This document shows positions 1 through 9,296 of a stretch of DNA of 64,000 nucleotides, piece after piece (the first letter of the stretch is position 1; every line of letters begins with the position of its first letter). The translations under genes and the position numbers were made by a program. The stretch comes from Candidatus Nitrosopumilus sp. (lineage in GTDB: Archaea; Thermoproteota; Nitrososphaeria; Nitrososphaerales; Nitrosopumilaceae), in assembly GCA_025699075.1 (NCBI GenBank), contig JAILWG010000001.1, forward strand, positions 248,001-312,000, in the 5' to 3' direction. Below the pieces are notes generated by a model. That model was not told the DNA's origin. It did not search any database and was given only the letters and a program-made list of their open reading frames with translations.

Positions 1-606
1 AGAGAAATCCATGATTATTTTTGGATAGGGTTTGGAGTTGTTGGATTTTTGCTGGTTTTTTTGAGTTCGGAATTGATTTCTGATCTTTTAAGGATTGCAT
101 TTGCATTAATCATAGCACCTTTTGTGATAATCATATGGCGAATAGGACTGTTTGGAGGTGCAGATGCATTTGCATTAATTGCCTTGGCAGTAATTGCTCC
201 TATGGCCACTCTAAGCAATAATCCTGTATCACCATTTACAACATTATCAAATGCAGCAATCTTATTTGTAATACCATTTATCATCAATGTTTCTCGAAAC
301 ATGATTGCTCAGTTACGTGGTGAGAATATTTTTGAAGGATTTGAAGATACTAGTTTTAAAAAAATCATCGCATCTTTAATGGGATATAAAGCAAAAAATC
401 CAAAATTTGGTTTTGCAATTGAAAAAACTGAGAATGGCAAAAAAAAGTTGGATCTTGCCATCCACCATGCTGAAAATCAAGAATTTTGCACCACGCCAAA
501 TACCTGGATAACCCCAGGCATACCATATTTGCTCCTAATTACAGGAGGATTCATCATCCAATTATTCTATGGAGATATCATCCTAAGCAAACTTTTAGGC
601 GTGTAG
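1..606 (+). CDS. Archaeal prepilin/preflagellin signal peptidase, A24 family (5' end cut by window)
   Basis: The frame is open from base 1 (first codons REIHDYFW), so the true start lies upstream of the window. Seen: several hydrophobic segments, an REIHDYFW block like the one that follows the first catalytic Asp in A24 peptidases, and a GGAD motif at about codons 52-55 matching the second catalytic Asp of the GxGD-type aspartic protease. Known: FlaK/PibD enzymes of this family cut class III signal peptides from archaellins and archaeal type IV pilins in the membrane. The first catalytic Asp is outside the window. The final hydrophobic stretch (about codons 177-196) fits a C-terminal membrane helix. 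Inferred role: pilus or archaellum precursor processing; I cannot tell FlaK from PibD/EppA. Confidence 0.8.
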   Translation, partial: REIHDYFWIGFGVVGFLLVFLSSELISDLLRIAFALIIAPFVIIIWRIGLFGGADAFALIALAVIAPMATLSNNPVSPFTTLSNAAILFVIPFIINVSRNMIAQLRGENIFEGFEDTSFKKIIASLMGYKAKNPKFGFAIEKTENGKKKLDLAIHHAENQEFCTTPNTWITPGIPYLLLITGGFIIQLFYGDIILSKLLGV

Positions 607-682
607 ATTACATCCAATTATTTGATCTGTAATATACAATAACATACACCCGCTTATGTCATAATCAAATATAACATACACA

Positions 683-1642
683 ATGACTATCACAGAAACA
701 GTCGAGGAGGGATTATTTCAGACTGAGAATCCAATTCACGAATTAAATCGCATGCTTGTCAGGTATGATCTTACCCCTAATCAAGCAAAAGTGTATTTGT
801 TTTTGAGCAAAATAGGAGTAAAAACAGCCTCAGAAATATCAAAGGCATTAAAAATTCCAAGAACTGAAACATATCATCTATTATCAACATTGCAACAAAA
901 AGGGATAATTTTTTCAGTCTTTGGAAAACCTACAAAATTTAATGCCGTTGGATTAGAAGAATCATTAGAAATTTTAGTAAATAATGAAAAAAATAGAATT
1001 AATGAATTAGAAGCAGGTAAAGACACACTCATCAAACTGTGGAATATTATTCCAAAATATGGTGAAAATGATCAAGAATCACAAGAAAACAAATTCCAAT
1101 CATTACAAGGAAGGAATTCAATACTTGTAAAATTAGAACAAATGATAAAAGAATCCAAAGAAAACATATTGGTCTTAGGTACAGAGGCAGATTTCAAAAG
1201 ATTTTACTTTACAGAATTTACAGATTTATTAAACAAAACAAAATCAGAACTCAGAATTTTAACAGATAGTACTCCCGATACACCACATATTTTTGAAAAT
1301 ATCCCTTCAAAAAAGGTTAAAAAAATAGAAGACAAAAACAGAGAAGATTTTTGTTTCATCATTAAAGACGACAGTGAAGTGATTTTCTTTATCAGCAACA
1401 ACAAAGTAAAAGACATGCTTGCAGTATGGACAGATTCGCAAGCATTTGTGACAACATTGAGATCATTGTTTAGCTTGATGTGGAAAAAATCACATCACAT
1501 AAACGAAACAGATGCAGAGTCATTATTAGGATCAGAAATTACTTATGAACACAGATTAAGAGAGATTGAACAAGAAAAAATGATTCTAAATTATCTTCAA
1601 GAGAATTTTAAAATACTGGGAACCGGAGGGGGTAAGAATTGA
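683..1642 (+). CDS. TrmB-family transcriptional regulator
   Basis: A 319-residue protein. Residues about 25-95 form a winged helix of TrmB type (LTPNQAKVYLFL, then ASEISKALKIPRTETYHLL), followed by a coiled segment and a C-terminal sensing region of the kind that in TrmB proteins binds sugars or other ligands. The ligand cannot be read from sequence. Its TGA stop overlaps the TTG start of the response regulator downstream, and a histidine kinase follows, so the three form one operon. The combination of a one-component-like regulator with a two-component pair suggests that the phosphorelay and this DNA-binding protein serve the same output; that is inference. Confidence 0.8.
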   Translation: MTITETVEEGLFQTENPIHELNRMLVRYDLTPNQAKVYLFLSKIGVKTASEISKALKIPRTETYHLLSTLQQKGIIFSVFGKPTKFNAVGLEESLEILVNNEKNRINELEAGKDTLIKLWNIIPKYGENDQESQENKFQSLQGRNSILVKLEQMIKESKENILVLGTEADFKRFYFTEFTDLLNKTKSELRILTDSTPDTPHIFENIPSKKVKKIEDKNREDFCFIIKDDSEVIFFISNNKVKDMLAVWTDSQAFVTTLRSLFSLMWKKSHHINETDAESLLGSEITYEHRLREIEQEKMILNYLQENFKILGTGGGKN

Positions 1643-2055
1643 GTAAAACAGACAAATCAAAAAACAAGTTAAAAGAAGAGGTTAAAAATTTAGAGATTTT
1701 AATCATTGACGATAATGAACAAATTACAAAAATGCTTACAACATTTTTAGAATTAAAAGATCATAAATGTACTGTTGCAAATGACGGAAAAGAAGGATTA
1801 GCCTTGATTAAAGAAAACAGACACGATGTCATACTGTTGGATTTGGCCATGCCTGAATTTGATGGATATTCTGTGATCAAAAATCTAGAAGAAAATAACA
1901 TGCTAAAAGATCACAAAGTCATTGTATTTACTGCATCCACAATCACTCAAGAAGAATTAGATGATCTGGTAAAACGAGGAGTTACAGCATACATTCTAAA
2001 ACCAATTGATATTGATATTTTGCATTCAAAACTTGTAGATACTGCAAACTTGTAA
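1639..2055 (+). CDS. CheY-like response regulator, receiver domain only
   Basis: A 138-residue stand-alone receiver. Acidic pair near residues 24-25 (IIDDN), phospho-acceptor Asp in DVILLDLAMP (about residue 67), Thr/Ser of VFTAST, and Lys in ILKPID are all present. There is no output domain. The TTG start at 1639 overlaps the upstream stop codon and is preceded by a strong Shine-Dalgarno GGAGGGGG at about 1625-1632, which supports this start. It sits between the TrmB regulator and the kinase and probably receives phosphate from the latter. Confidence 0.88.
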   Translation: MSKTDKSKNKLKEEVKNLEILIIDDNEQITKMLTTFLELKDHKCTVANDGKEGLALIKENRHDVILLDLAMPEFDGYSVIKNLEENNMLKDHKVIVFTASTITQEELDDLVKRGVTAYILKPIDIDILHSKLVDTANL

Positions 2056-2074
2056 TCTTTAGGAGTATAACAAA

Positions 2075-3190
2075 ATGCTTCCAATTAAACATACTTTGTT
2101 TATTGTATCAGGAGTATCGAGCTTTATCATATTTTACATGGGAATTGTAAATTTCCTAACATCTGTTGAAGAAAGCACAGGTATGATATTACTAATATTC
2201 TCAGTATTTGTTGCAACAGGAACATTGTTGGGAACTGTTCATATATCAACAAGCATTACAAAACCAATTCAAAAATTAGCAAAGAACATGTCAGATTTTT
2301 CAAAATCAAACAAAATGTCAGATGAGAATCAAATTAAAACCAACGTTAAAGAAATTTTTGAATTAAACGAAAATTTTGTCAGTATGGGAGAAAAAGTAGA
2401 AAAAACAATCACATTACAAAATGAATATGTTCAAAAATTAAAAGACATGGATAGAAAAAAAATAGAATTTTCATCCATGGTATCTCATGAGCTAAAAACA
2501 CCACTAGTACCAATTTTAGGATATGTTCAAATGTTACAAAAAGAAAATTTTCTAGGAAATTTAAACGAAAAACAGAAAGACGCTGTCGATGAAATTTATG
2601 CATCAACTGTAAAGTTACAAAGATTGATAGGAGATATCATGACTACCCAAAAACTAGACTTGGGTAAATTAGATTTTAATAATGAAGACATTAATGTTTT
2701 AGATTTGATAAACGGTGTGATTAAAGAATTCAAACCAGTTGCAGATGCAAAAAATATTGAACTAGTGACAGATTACGATAAGAATACACATATTTTTACA
2801 GACAAAGATAGACTAAATCAAGTATTTTCAAATTTGATCAAAAATGCAATAGATTTTGTTTCTCAAAATACAGGAAAAGTAATCATTGGAGCAATAGACA
2901 ACTTAGAAGACATTGAATTTTACGTCAAAGACAACGGCCCAGGAATATCTTCTGAAAATCAAAAAGAAATATTCAAGAAATTTTATCAAATTGATACATC
3001 CACAAGCAGAAAAAGGAGTGGTAGTGGTTTAGGATTGGCAATCTGTAAGGGAATTGTAGAAGCTTTAGGAGGAAAAATATGGGTAGACAGTGAAGAAAAC
3101 ATACAAACCACATTCTATTTTAAAATTCCAAAAAAACCCATAAAGATTTCAGTAAATAATGAATCCAAAAAATTTGAAATTAGCATTTAA
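2075..3190 (+). CDS. Membrane-bound sensor histidine kinase
   Basis: A 371-residue kinase with two N-terminal membrane helices (about residues 7-28 and 36-60) separated by a very short outside loop, a HAMP-like linker (SITKPIQKLAKNM), a HisKA domain with the phosphorylated His in MVSHELKTPL (about residue 137), and a HATPase domain with N box (LIKNAIDF), G1 (DNGPGIS) and G2 (GSGLGLAI). The extracytoplasmic loop is too short for a classical ligand domain, so it may sense the membrane or be controlled through HAMP. A Shine-Dalgarno AGGAG at 2061-2065 supports the ATG. Last gene of the TrmB-receiver-kinase operon. Confidence 0.88.
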   Translation: MLPIKHTLFIVSGVSSFIIFYMGIVNFLTSVEESTGMILLIFSVFVATGTLLGTVHISTSITKPIQKLAKNMSDFSKSNKMSDENQIKTNVKEIFELNENFVSMGEKVEKTITLQNEYVQKLKDMDRKKIEFSSMVSHELKTPLVPILGYVQMLQKENFLGNLNEKQKDAVDEIYASTVKLQRLIGDIMTTQKLDLGKLDFNNEDINVLDLINGVIKEFKPVADAKNIELVTDYDKNTHIFTDKDRLNQVFSNLIKNAIDFVSQNTGKVIIGAIDNLEDIEFYVKDNGPGISSENQKEIFKKFYQIDTSTSRKRSGSGLGLAICKGIVEALGGKIWVDSEENIQTTFYFKIPKKPIKISVNNESKKFEISI

Positions 3191-3259
3191 CTTTTACGTA
3201 TAAAAAAACCAGATCAATACTACGCTTGTCTTAAATGAAAAAAATACAGATTCATTTTA

Positions 3260-4243
3260 TTGAACAAGAAAGAGTACACATACTACTCTCTAGGAATGTT
3301 ATTACTGATTGGAATGTTTTCAAATCAAGTATTTGCAGAAGTGACAAACATTCAAACAAATAATGAATTATTTTTTAAAGGAGATAAAATAGAATTTTCA
3401 GGAACTGTTGAAAAAGGATCTACAGGTTTAGTGACTATTGTAATTCGAGATATTAATGAACAATTTGTTTTGCTAGAACAAGCAGTAATTAATTATGATG
3501 ATACATTTGAAAAAAGTTTAATCATTGAAGATGAATTTGTAGAAAATGGAACGTATAGTGCCACAGGATTTATTCTTAATATGACAAAAGGGGAAACTGT
3601 AAAATTTGATATTTCATTAAATGAAATTCCAATCATTCATGAAGAACAAAAAAACAACGAGAATTTAGAAAATAATGAAAATATCAATATTGAAAAAATA
3701 TCTGAAGAAAAGACATCTGAACAAAAAACAGAAGAGATAATTGTAAAATCAAATGACAGACCCGAATTTGTTGACCCCAGTAAAGATCCATCTCACTATA
3801 TTCAAAGATATTATTCAGAATCATCATACAAAAGCTGGTTTGATAGAAATTATCCAAATCTAACCATTGAGGAGGCAGTTGGATACACTAACAATATATC
3901 AGAAAACAAATCAACAGTTCAAGAAATGATCAAAAATGAAATTATTCCAGAAGCCCAAGCATCATCAATTGCAGAGCCCATTCAAAGAACAAACAGTCCA
4001 GATATGGCACAAATAACACTATCTATAGCAGGCTTGGGCATATTATTTGGCGCAGTTTATGGAGTAAAAAGACAAGTAGATAACAATTCAAGACAAATTT
4101 CACTGAATAGAGACATCATAAGGAAAAAGATAATTCTTCCAATTATGGGTTCAAACCCCAAAGAAATTCTTCAGACAAGACTAGCAAAGGGCGAAATCAC
4201 TTTGGAAGAATATGAGAGACTAGAGAAGAAAATTTCTAACTAG
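3260..4243 (+). CDS. Secreted, C-terminally anchored protein with beta-rich domain and SHOCT-like tail
   Basis: A 327-residue protein beginning with a TTG codon about 26 bp after a TATA-like TTAAATG (about 3230-3237). An N-terminal signal peptide ends near VFA (residue 26), then a beta-rich, Ig-like stretch (about 28-120), a low-complexity Glu/Asn/Lys linker, a conserved segment around residues 165-240, a membrane helix near 247-266, and a short C-terminal helix pair (RLAKGEITLEEYERLEKKI) resembling SHOCT. The type is common in thaumarchaeal surface proteins; I do not know its function. It converges on the aminotransferase, overlapping its end by 8 bp. Confidence 0.7.
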   Translation: MNKKEYTYYSLGMLLLIGMFSNQVFAEVTNIQTNNELFFKGDKIEFSGTVEKGSTGLVTIVIRDINEQFVLLEQAVINYDDTFEKSLIIEDEFVENGTYSATGFILNMTKGETVKFDISLNEIPIIHEEQKNNENLENNENINIEKISEEKTSEQKTEEIIVKSNDRPEFVDPSKDPSHYIQRYYSESSYKSWFDRNYPNLTIEEAVGYTNNISENKSTVQEMIKNEIIPEAQASSIAEPIQRTNSPDMAQITLSIAGLGILFGAVYGVKRQVDNNSRQISLNRDIIRKKIILPIMGSNPKEILQTRLAKGEITLEEYERLEKKISN

Positions 4244-5600
4244 GTGTAACCATAGAACTTTTCTTAGATTCTAATGCAATCAAGGAATCCTTTCTTAATT
4301 TTCTAAAAAATTCTGCAATCATATCTATTCCTGCAACAACCTTGGGAGCATTATTTTTTACAAATTCATTTTTTTCAGAACTCGACTTTGGTTTATTTTC
4401 CAAATATTTTTGATAAACTTTAGCACCGTCATAATCAACATATGCAATTCTAGCAATAAAATCAGTTCTTTCTAAAACTAGGCTGTCACCACCCACTATT
4501 GCTGTATGATATGGATGAAGAATCAAAGATTCAGATAATTTTTGAGATGTAGTAATACCTGCACTTTGTAAATCAGTTGCAAACGCATTAAAATCAGCAA
4601 GAAGATAAAATGTTGCATTAGGTTTTGTGGCTTTCACACCCTCAATTGCAGTTAATGCATTGTATGTATATTCACCCATGATTTGATGAATATTTCTAGT
4701 AACATCAAAGTATTCTTCCATCTCATCACTAATTTCAAATCCTGCAATTGCGGCGTGTTGAATTGGAGTTGATACTGCAGTATATTCAGTAGCAAGAATT
4801 TTTTTAAATTGCACTCTAAGATCAATTGCATATTGTGGAAAAATCACATATCCTAGCCTATATCCTCCAGCAGCATGTGATTTTGATAACCCATTAGTTA
4901 CAAAAGTACCCTCAGGATATATTTTCCCCATACTAACAAATTTTGAAAAATCATATGTAGTTAATGCATAGATTTCATCAGAAATCACCGTAATGTTTTG
5001 CTCCCTGCACACATCAGCAATTTCTTCCAATTCCAATCTATCATATAACAATCCTGTTGGATTGTGAGGATTATTCAAAATCAAGATTTTTTGTCTATCA
5101 TGCAATCGTAATGATAATTTTCTAAGATCACTAGGAGAAATTTTTTTGTTTGCTCTAGTTGGTAACATGTGATAATTTTTTTTGAGAAAACGGATTTGTG
5201 GAAGATACCCCAACCATGCAGGAGTTGGCAAAATCACGGTTCCGTGTAATATTTCTAACAAGTTAAAGATTAGCTCCTTTGTTCCAGGACCCACATAGAT
5301 TCTTTCAGGAGCAATATCCATTTCAAAGTAATGTTTATTGTACTTTGAAATTGCTTGTCTTAATTCAGGAATGCCTGAAACTGCAGCATATGCACCCTTG
5401 TCAGCATTTTCAATCAATGCTTTTTGAATTAATTTAGGTACGGGGAATGGAGACTGGCCAAATGCAAACCCATAGAAGCCAAAACTGCATTCAGGATAAG
5501 GACAATCAGAGTGGAATTCTTGCAAAAATGTGTTTAATTTGAGATTTTCAGGCATCTCAATATCTTCAACCTGCTGATCAACTACAAATTTCAATAACAT
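4236..5600 (-). CDS. PLP-dependent aminotransferase, class I/II
   Basis: A 454-residue fold-type I enzyme. Visible landmarks are PTPAWLGYLPQ (cofactor region), NNPHNPTG, SDEIYALTTYDF, and NGLSKSHAAGGYRLGY with the PLP-binding Lys. The closest described relatives are aspartate/alanine-type aminotransferases; the exact amino donor cannot be told from sequence. It is longer than the usual 390-400 residues at both ends: an N-terminal extension before PYPECSFGFYG and a Lys/Ser-rich C-terminus. A TATA-like TTTATAATT at about 5617-5625 supports the ATG at 5600. Monocistronic, followed by a convergent gene. Confidence 0.85.
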   Translation of the reverse strand: MLLKFVVDQQVEDIEMPENLKLNTFLQEFHSDCPYPECSFGFYGFAFGQSPFPVPKLIQKALIENADKGAYAAVSGIPELRQAISKYNKHYFEMDIAPERIYVGPGTKELIFNLLEILHGTVILPTPAWLGYLPQIRFLKKNYHMLPTRANKKISPSDLRKLSLRLHDRQKILILNNPHNPTGLLYDRLELEEIADVCREQNITVISDEIYALTTYDFSKFVSMGKIYPEGTFVTNGLSKSHAAGGYRLGYVIFPQYAIDLRVQFKKILATEYTAVSTPIQHAAIAGFEISDEMEEYFDVTRNIHQIMGEYTYNALTAIEGVKATKPNATFYLLADFNAFATDLQSAGITTSQKLSESLILHPYHTAIVGGDSLVLERTDFIARIAYVDYDGAKVYQKYLENKPKSSSEKNEFVKNNAPKVVAGIDMIAEFFRKLRKDSLIALESKKSSMVTPS

Positions 5601-5663
5601 GAATTGACATGTTTCAAATTATAAATGATCAGTGAAATAGTAAAAATTAATTTGTGAGTTTTT

Positions 5664-7586
5664 TTAACCCAATTTTTTAATTTCGTCTAAAACTTGAGGA
5701 TTCTCAAGAGATGATAGATCACCAAGTTCATGTCCCAATAATTTTGATTTTAACAGTCTGCGCATAATCTTTCCAGTTCTAGTTTTTGGAAGATCAGATA
5801 ATTCAAAAACATATTTTGGTTTTGCAATCTTGCCAATTTTTTCAGATATGTGGTCTGAGACTTCGGAATTTGAGACATTGAACTTGTCATCAGATACAAA
5901 AAATACCACTATTGCCTCACCAGTAAGTTCATCAGGAATTGCAATTGATGCGGCATCAGATATTTTTTTATGTGAAATTACAGTGTGCTCAATTTCGGCA
6001 GTACTCATTCTATGACCAGACACATTAATGACATCATCAGTTCTTCCTCGCATGTACCACAGATTGTCCTTATCTACATAGACGTAATCACCATGAAACC
6101 AAATATTTTCAAATCGAGACCAATAAGTTTCAAGATATCTTTTTTTGTCATTTAATAATCCACGAGTCATTGCAGGCCAAGGAGATTTAATTACCAAATA
6201 CCCATTTTTTCCCCTGACAGAATTTTTATCATCATCAATTACATCCAAATTCATTCCTGGTACTGGAATTCCAACAGTGGATGGCTTTAGTTTCATTCCA
6301 GGTAAAACAGAAATCATTGCACCTCCTATTTCAGTTCCGCCAGACAAATTCATAATGGGAATTTTTTTGTTTCCAACTTTTTCATATAGCCACCACCAAG
6401 AATCTTCGTCAAGTGGCTCTCCTGTTGTCGGAATATTTTTGATTTTGTTTAATGGGAATAGTTTCAATGGTTCAACATTGTTTTTCTTAAAAAACCTGAC
6501 TGCAGTTGGAGAAATTCCAAAAATAGTAGCATTGTAATCAGATAGCATCCTCCAGATTCGGTCCGAGGTGGGATAGTCTAATCCCCCATCATAAATTACA
6601 GCATTTGCCCCCATAATCAAAAGGCCATATACATTCCAAACCAGACCTGTGATCCAGCCAATATCTGCAGGCCAAAACAGCGTATCTTGTGCCTGAGTAT
6701 CAATAAGATATGCTGTCTGATGTCCAGCAAATACAGAAAATCCACCATGTGTGTGAACTACTCCTTTGGGTTTACCAGTAGTACCCGAAGTATACAGAAT
6801 AAACAATGGATCCTCTGAATCCATTATTTCAGTATTACAGACACCACTTTGCAAAGAAACAAGGTCATCATAAAAAACAAATTGTTCTGACTTTACGTAA
6901 TGATCAACTCCTTTGTAAGGTATTACAATAGTTTTTTCTACAGAAGTATTTCTTATTGCAATCTCTACAGATTGTTTTTGAGAAACGGGTTTACCTTTCC
7001 TATGAAATCCATCTGAAATCAAAAGTATTTTTGCATTACAGTCTTTTAATCGCACATGCAATGATTCTGAGCTGTATCCAGAAAAGATTACGGTTTGAAC
7101 AGCACCGATTTTGGCAGATGCAAGAATTGCAATGATTGCCTCTTCTATCATAGGCAAGTACAATGCTATAACATCGCCTTTTTTTACACCTAATGATTTT
7201 AATCCATTAGAGAATTTAGAAACTTTCTCATCCAATTCAGAATATGTCAATTGTGATTTTGCACCATCTTCAGATTCAAAATAGTATGAAATTTTTTTAG
7301 GAGATATTTTTACAAATTTTTCAACAGATGATTTGTAGATGTTTGTTTTGCCTCCAACAAACCATTTAGACCATTCAATCCCACCAGAGATATCCAATAC
7401 TTTTGAATAAGGTTCATCCCAAATGATTCCAACATCATCAGAAACAGATTTCCAAAACCACTCCAAATCATCAATTGCTTTTTGAGATAATTCCTCTAAT
7501 GACGAGAGGTTATGTTTTTGCATAAATTTGTAAATGTTTGATTCTTGAATTTGTTTTTCAGATGGAATAAATTCAAAATTAGACAA
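5664..7586 (-). CDS. AMP-forming acetyl-CoA (acyl-CoA) synthetase
   Basis: A 640-residue enzyme that activates acetate or a related short acid with ATP and CoA through an acyl-adenylate. Seen: N-terminal ACS domain; ATP loop YTSGTTGKPKG; adenylate-binding GEPLDEDSWWW; hinge GRTDDVINVSGHRM; and C-terminal PKTRTGKIMRR with the catalytic Lys. Length and motifs match Acs/PrpE enzymes. Substrate (acetate, propionate or 3-hydroxypropionate) is undecided; in the known thaumarchaeal 3HP/4HB cycle the corresponding activating steps are described as ADP-forming, so this enzyme is probably for acid salvage. The start is TTG. Neighbours are transcribed in the same direction but are separated by over 40 bp. 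Confidence 0.85.
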   Translation of the reverse strand: MSNFEFIPSEKQIQESNIYKFMQKHNLSSLEELSQKAIDDLEWFWKSVSDDVGIIWDEPYSKVLDISGGIEWSKWFVGGKTNIYKSSVEKFVKISPKKISYYFESEDGAKSQLTYSELDEKVSKFSNGLKSLGVKKGDVIALYLPMIEEAIIAILASAKIGAVQTVIFSGYSSESLHVRLKDCNAKILLISDGFHRKGKPVSQKQSVEIAIRNTSVEKTIVIPYKGVDHYVKSEQFVFYDDLVSLQSGVCNTEIMDSEDPLFILYTSGTTGKPKGVVHTHGGFSVFAGHQTAYLIDTQAQDTLFWPADIGWITGLVWNVYGLLIMGANAVIYDGGLDYPTSDRIWRMLSDYNATIFGISPTAVRFFKKNNVEPLKLFPLNKIKNIPTTGEPLDEDSWWWLYEKVGNKKIPIMNLSGGTEIGGAMISVLPGMKLKPSTVGIPVPGMNLDVIDDDKNSVRGKNGYLVIKSPWPAMTRGLLNDKKRYLETYWSRFENIWFHGDYVYVDKDNLWYMRGRTDDVINVSGHRMSTAEIEHTVISHKKISDAASIAIPDELTGEAIVVFFVSDDKFNVSNSEVSDHISEKIGKIAKPKYVFELSDLPKTRTGKIMRRLLKSKLLGHELGDLSSLENPQVLDEIKKLG

Positions 7587-7626
7587 GAGATAATTTGTTC
7601 AGAATTGATGAACGTAAAAAGATTTT

Positions 7627-7890
7627 TTATGAAATATCAATTCCTAAACGTCGTGCACATGCAATTGCTGCTTTTCCAGCATCCTCATCTATTCCAACCT
7701 GATTTAATTTCTCAGTCCAACCAGTTTGCCCACCCATTGTGTTTTCACGATAATATTCTCTCAAAATTATGCCTATTTCGTGGTCTAATTTACGCCTAGT
7801 TGCATCATTCATCCCAGCCTGTAGTATTGTGGCATCAGATGTGGCCAAAATTTTGATAAATTCAATATTTTCTAATGATAATTCTGCCAT
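7627..7890 (-). CDS. Conserved small protein at end of aspS-gatCAB operon
   Basis: An 87-residue soluble helical protein. Its ATG shares its first base with the end of gatB, so the two are translationally coupled. No catalytic motif is visible; the sequence shows a repeated-helix pattern (TRRKLDHEIGIILREYY, then GKAAIACARRLGI). Position suggests an accessory role in tRNA-dependent amidation or simply co-transcription. Function unknown. Confidence 0.7.
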   Translation of the reverse strand: MAELSLENIEFIKILATSDATILQAGMNDATRRKLDHEIGIILREYYRENTMGGQTGWTEKLNQVGIDEDAGKAAIACARRLGIDIS

Positions 7891-9296
7891 CAGACACCAA
7901 TCTGTTTTTTGAGCAAATTCAAAGTTAATGTAGGATCTGCTTTTCCTTTTGTTTTTTGCATTACTTTGCCAACAAGATAATTTATTGTCTGAGGATTGGA
8001 TTTTGCTTGTTCAACTGCTTGCGATTCTTCTGAAATCACTTGAGTTACAATCCCAGATAATTCAGATTCATTAGACACATTTCCAAGATCCAATTCTTTG
8101 ATTACATCAGACAAATCTTTTCCAGTCTTTAGAATTTCATGTAATGCGTTTTTTGATGAATTCCTAGATATCTTTCCAGACAGGATAGAATCAGCCAACT
8201 CTTTCAAATGTGTAGATGTAAACTTTGATGCTTCACGTTTTTCTCGTGTATCAACCAACCCCATCAAATCAGTTGTGATAATATTTGCAACTTCTTTTGC
8301 ATTAGAATCAGTATGGGATTCTTCAAATAAATCTGAATAATATTTGTCAGAAGATAACACATCTGCAACTTGAGAAGGAATTTTATATTTTGAGATGTAT
8401 CTCTCTTTTTTAGAACTAATACTTTCAGGCATTTCAGATTGCAATTTCTTTTTAATTTCATCATTCATCTGTATCCACGGAATGTCGCCTTCCAGGAAAT
8501 AACGATAGTCAAGTTCTTCTTCTTTGGAACGAGATGAAACAGTAATTTTTCGTTTATCATCCCAGTGACGTGTTTCTTGAATTATTTCTATGTCTCTGGA
8601 ATGCAAACTCTCTTGTCTTGTAATTTCAAAATGAACAGCTTTTTCCAAGTCATGAAATGAGCCAATATTTTTTATTTCAACTTTCTTGCCCCCTTCAATT
8701 GAGACATTAGCATCTGCCCTCATCGCACCCTCCAAACTAGGATCTGCAACACCAAGGTTTGCAAGAATGTCAGATAGAATGTTTAGAAAATCACGAACCT
8801 CTTTTGGAGTTTCAAAATCAGGTTCAGTTACTATTTCAACTAGAGGTGTCCCAGCACGATTGTAATCAACCAATGTAATCTGATTTTTGGATGAACTTCC
8901 TTCGTAAATTAGCCTCCCAGGATCCTCTTCTAGCTGAATTCTTGTGATTCGAATTTTTTTATCACCAACCATGATTGAGCCCTTGCCCCCAACACTGGTA
9001 TCCCCATAGATGTTAAGCTGAGTGGTTTGGAAGTTTTTTGGAGAATCTGGATAAAAATAATTTTTTCTGAAAAACGCAATTTTTTCCGGAGTTGAGCAGT
9101 TTAGCGCCATGGCAATAATTGTTGCCTTTTTCACTGCTTCTTGATTTAGTCTAGGCAAACTGCCAGGTAATCCCATGCAAATTGGACAAATGTTTTCGTT
9201 TATTTCAAATTCTCGATAGTTTGCCTTACAAGGACAAAATAACTTGCTATTCAAGTTGGTTAACTGACAGTGTATTTCCAAACCAATCATAGTCAT
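7890..9296 (-). CDS. gatB: Asp-tRNA(Asn)/Glu-tRNA(Gln) amidotransferase subunit B
   Basis: A 468-residue GatB, the kinase and tRNA-binding subunit that phosphorylates the mischarged side chain and passes it to ammonia from GatA. Seen: IGLEIHCQL at the start, a CPCKAN...CPICMGLPG cluster with four Cys of the zinc site, PDSPKNFQTTQ, EEDPGRLIYE, DYNRAGTPLVEIV and the C-terminal YqeY-like tail (TINYLVGKVMQKTKGKADP). Overlaps gatA by 4 bp. Together with a single archaeal AspRS in the same operon it indicates that Asn-tRNA, and possibly Gln-tRNA, is made by transamidation. Confidence 0.95.
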   Translation of the reverse strand: MTMIGLEIHCQLTNLNSKLFCPCKANYREFEINENICPICMGLPGSLPRLNQEAVKKATIIAMALNCSTPEKIAFFRKNYFYPDSPKNFQTTQLNIYGDTSVGGKGSIMVGDKKIRITRIQLEEDPGRLIYEGSSSKNQITLVDYNRAGTPLVEIVTEPDFETPKEVRDFLNILSDILANLGVADPSLEGAMRADANVSIEGGKKVEIKNIGSFHDLEKAVHFEITRQESLHSRDIEIIQETRHWDDKRKITVSSRSKEEELDYRYFLEGDIPWIQMNDEIKKKLQSEMPESISSKKERYISKYKIPSQVADVLSSDKYYSDLFEESHTDSNAKEVANIITTDLMGLVDTREKREASKFTSTHLKELADSILSGKISRNSSKNALHEILKTGKDLSDVIKELDLGNVSNESELSGIVTQVISEESQAVEQAKSNPQTINYLVGKVMQKTKGKADPTLTLNLLKKQIGV

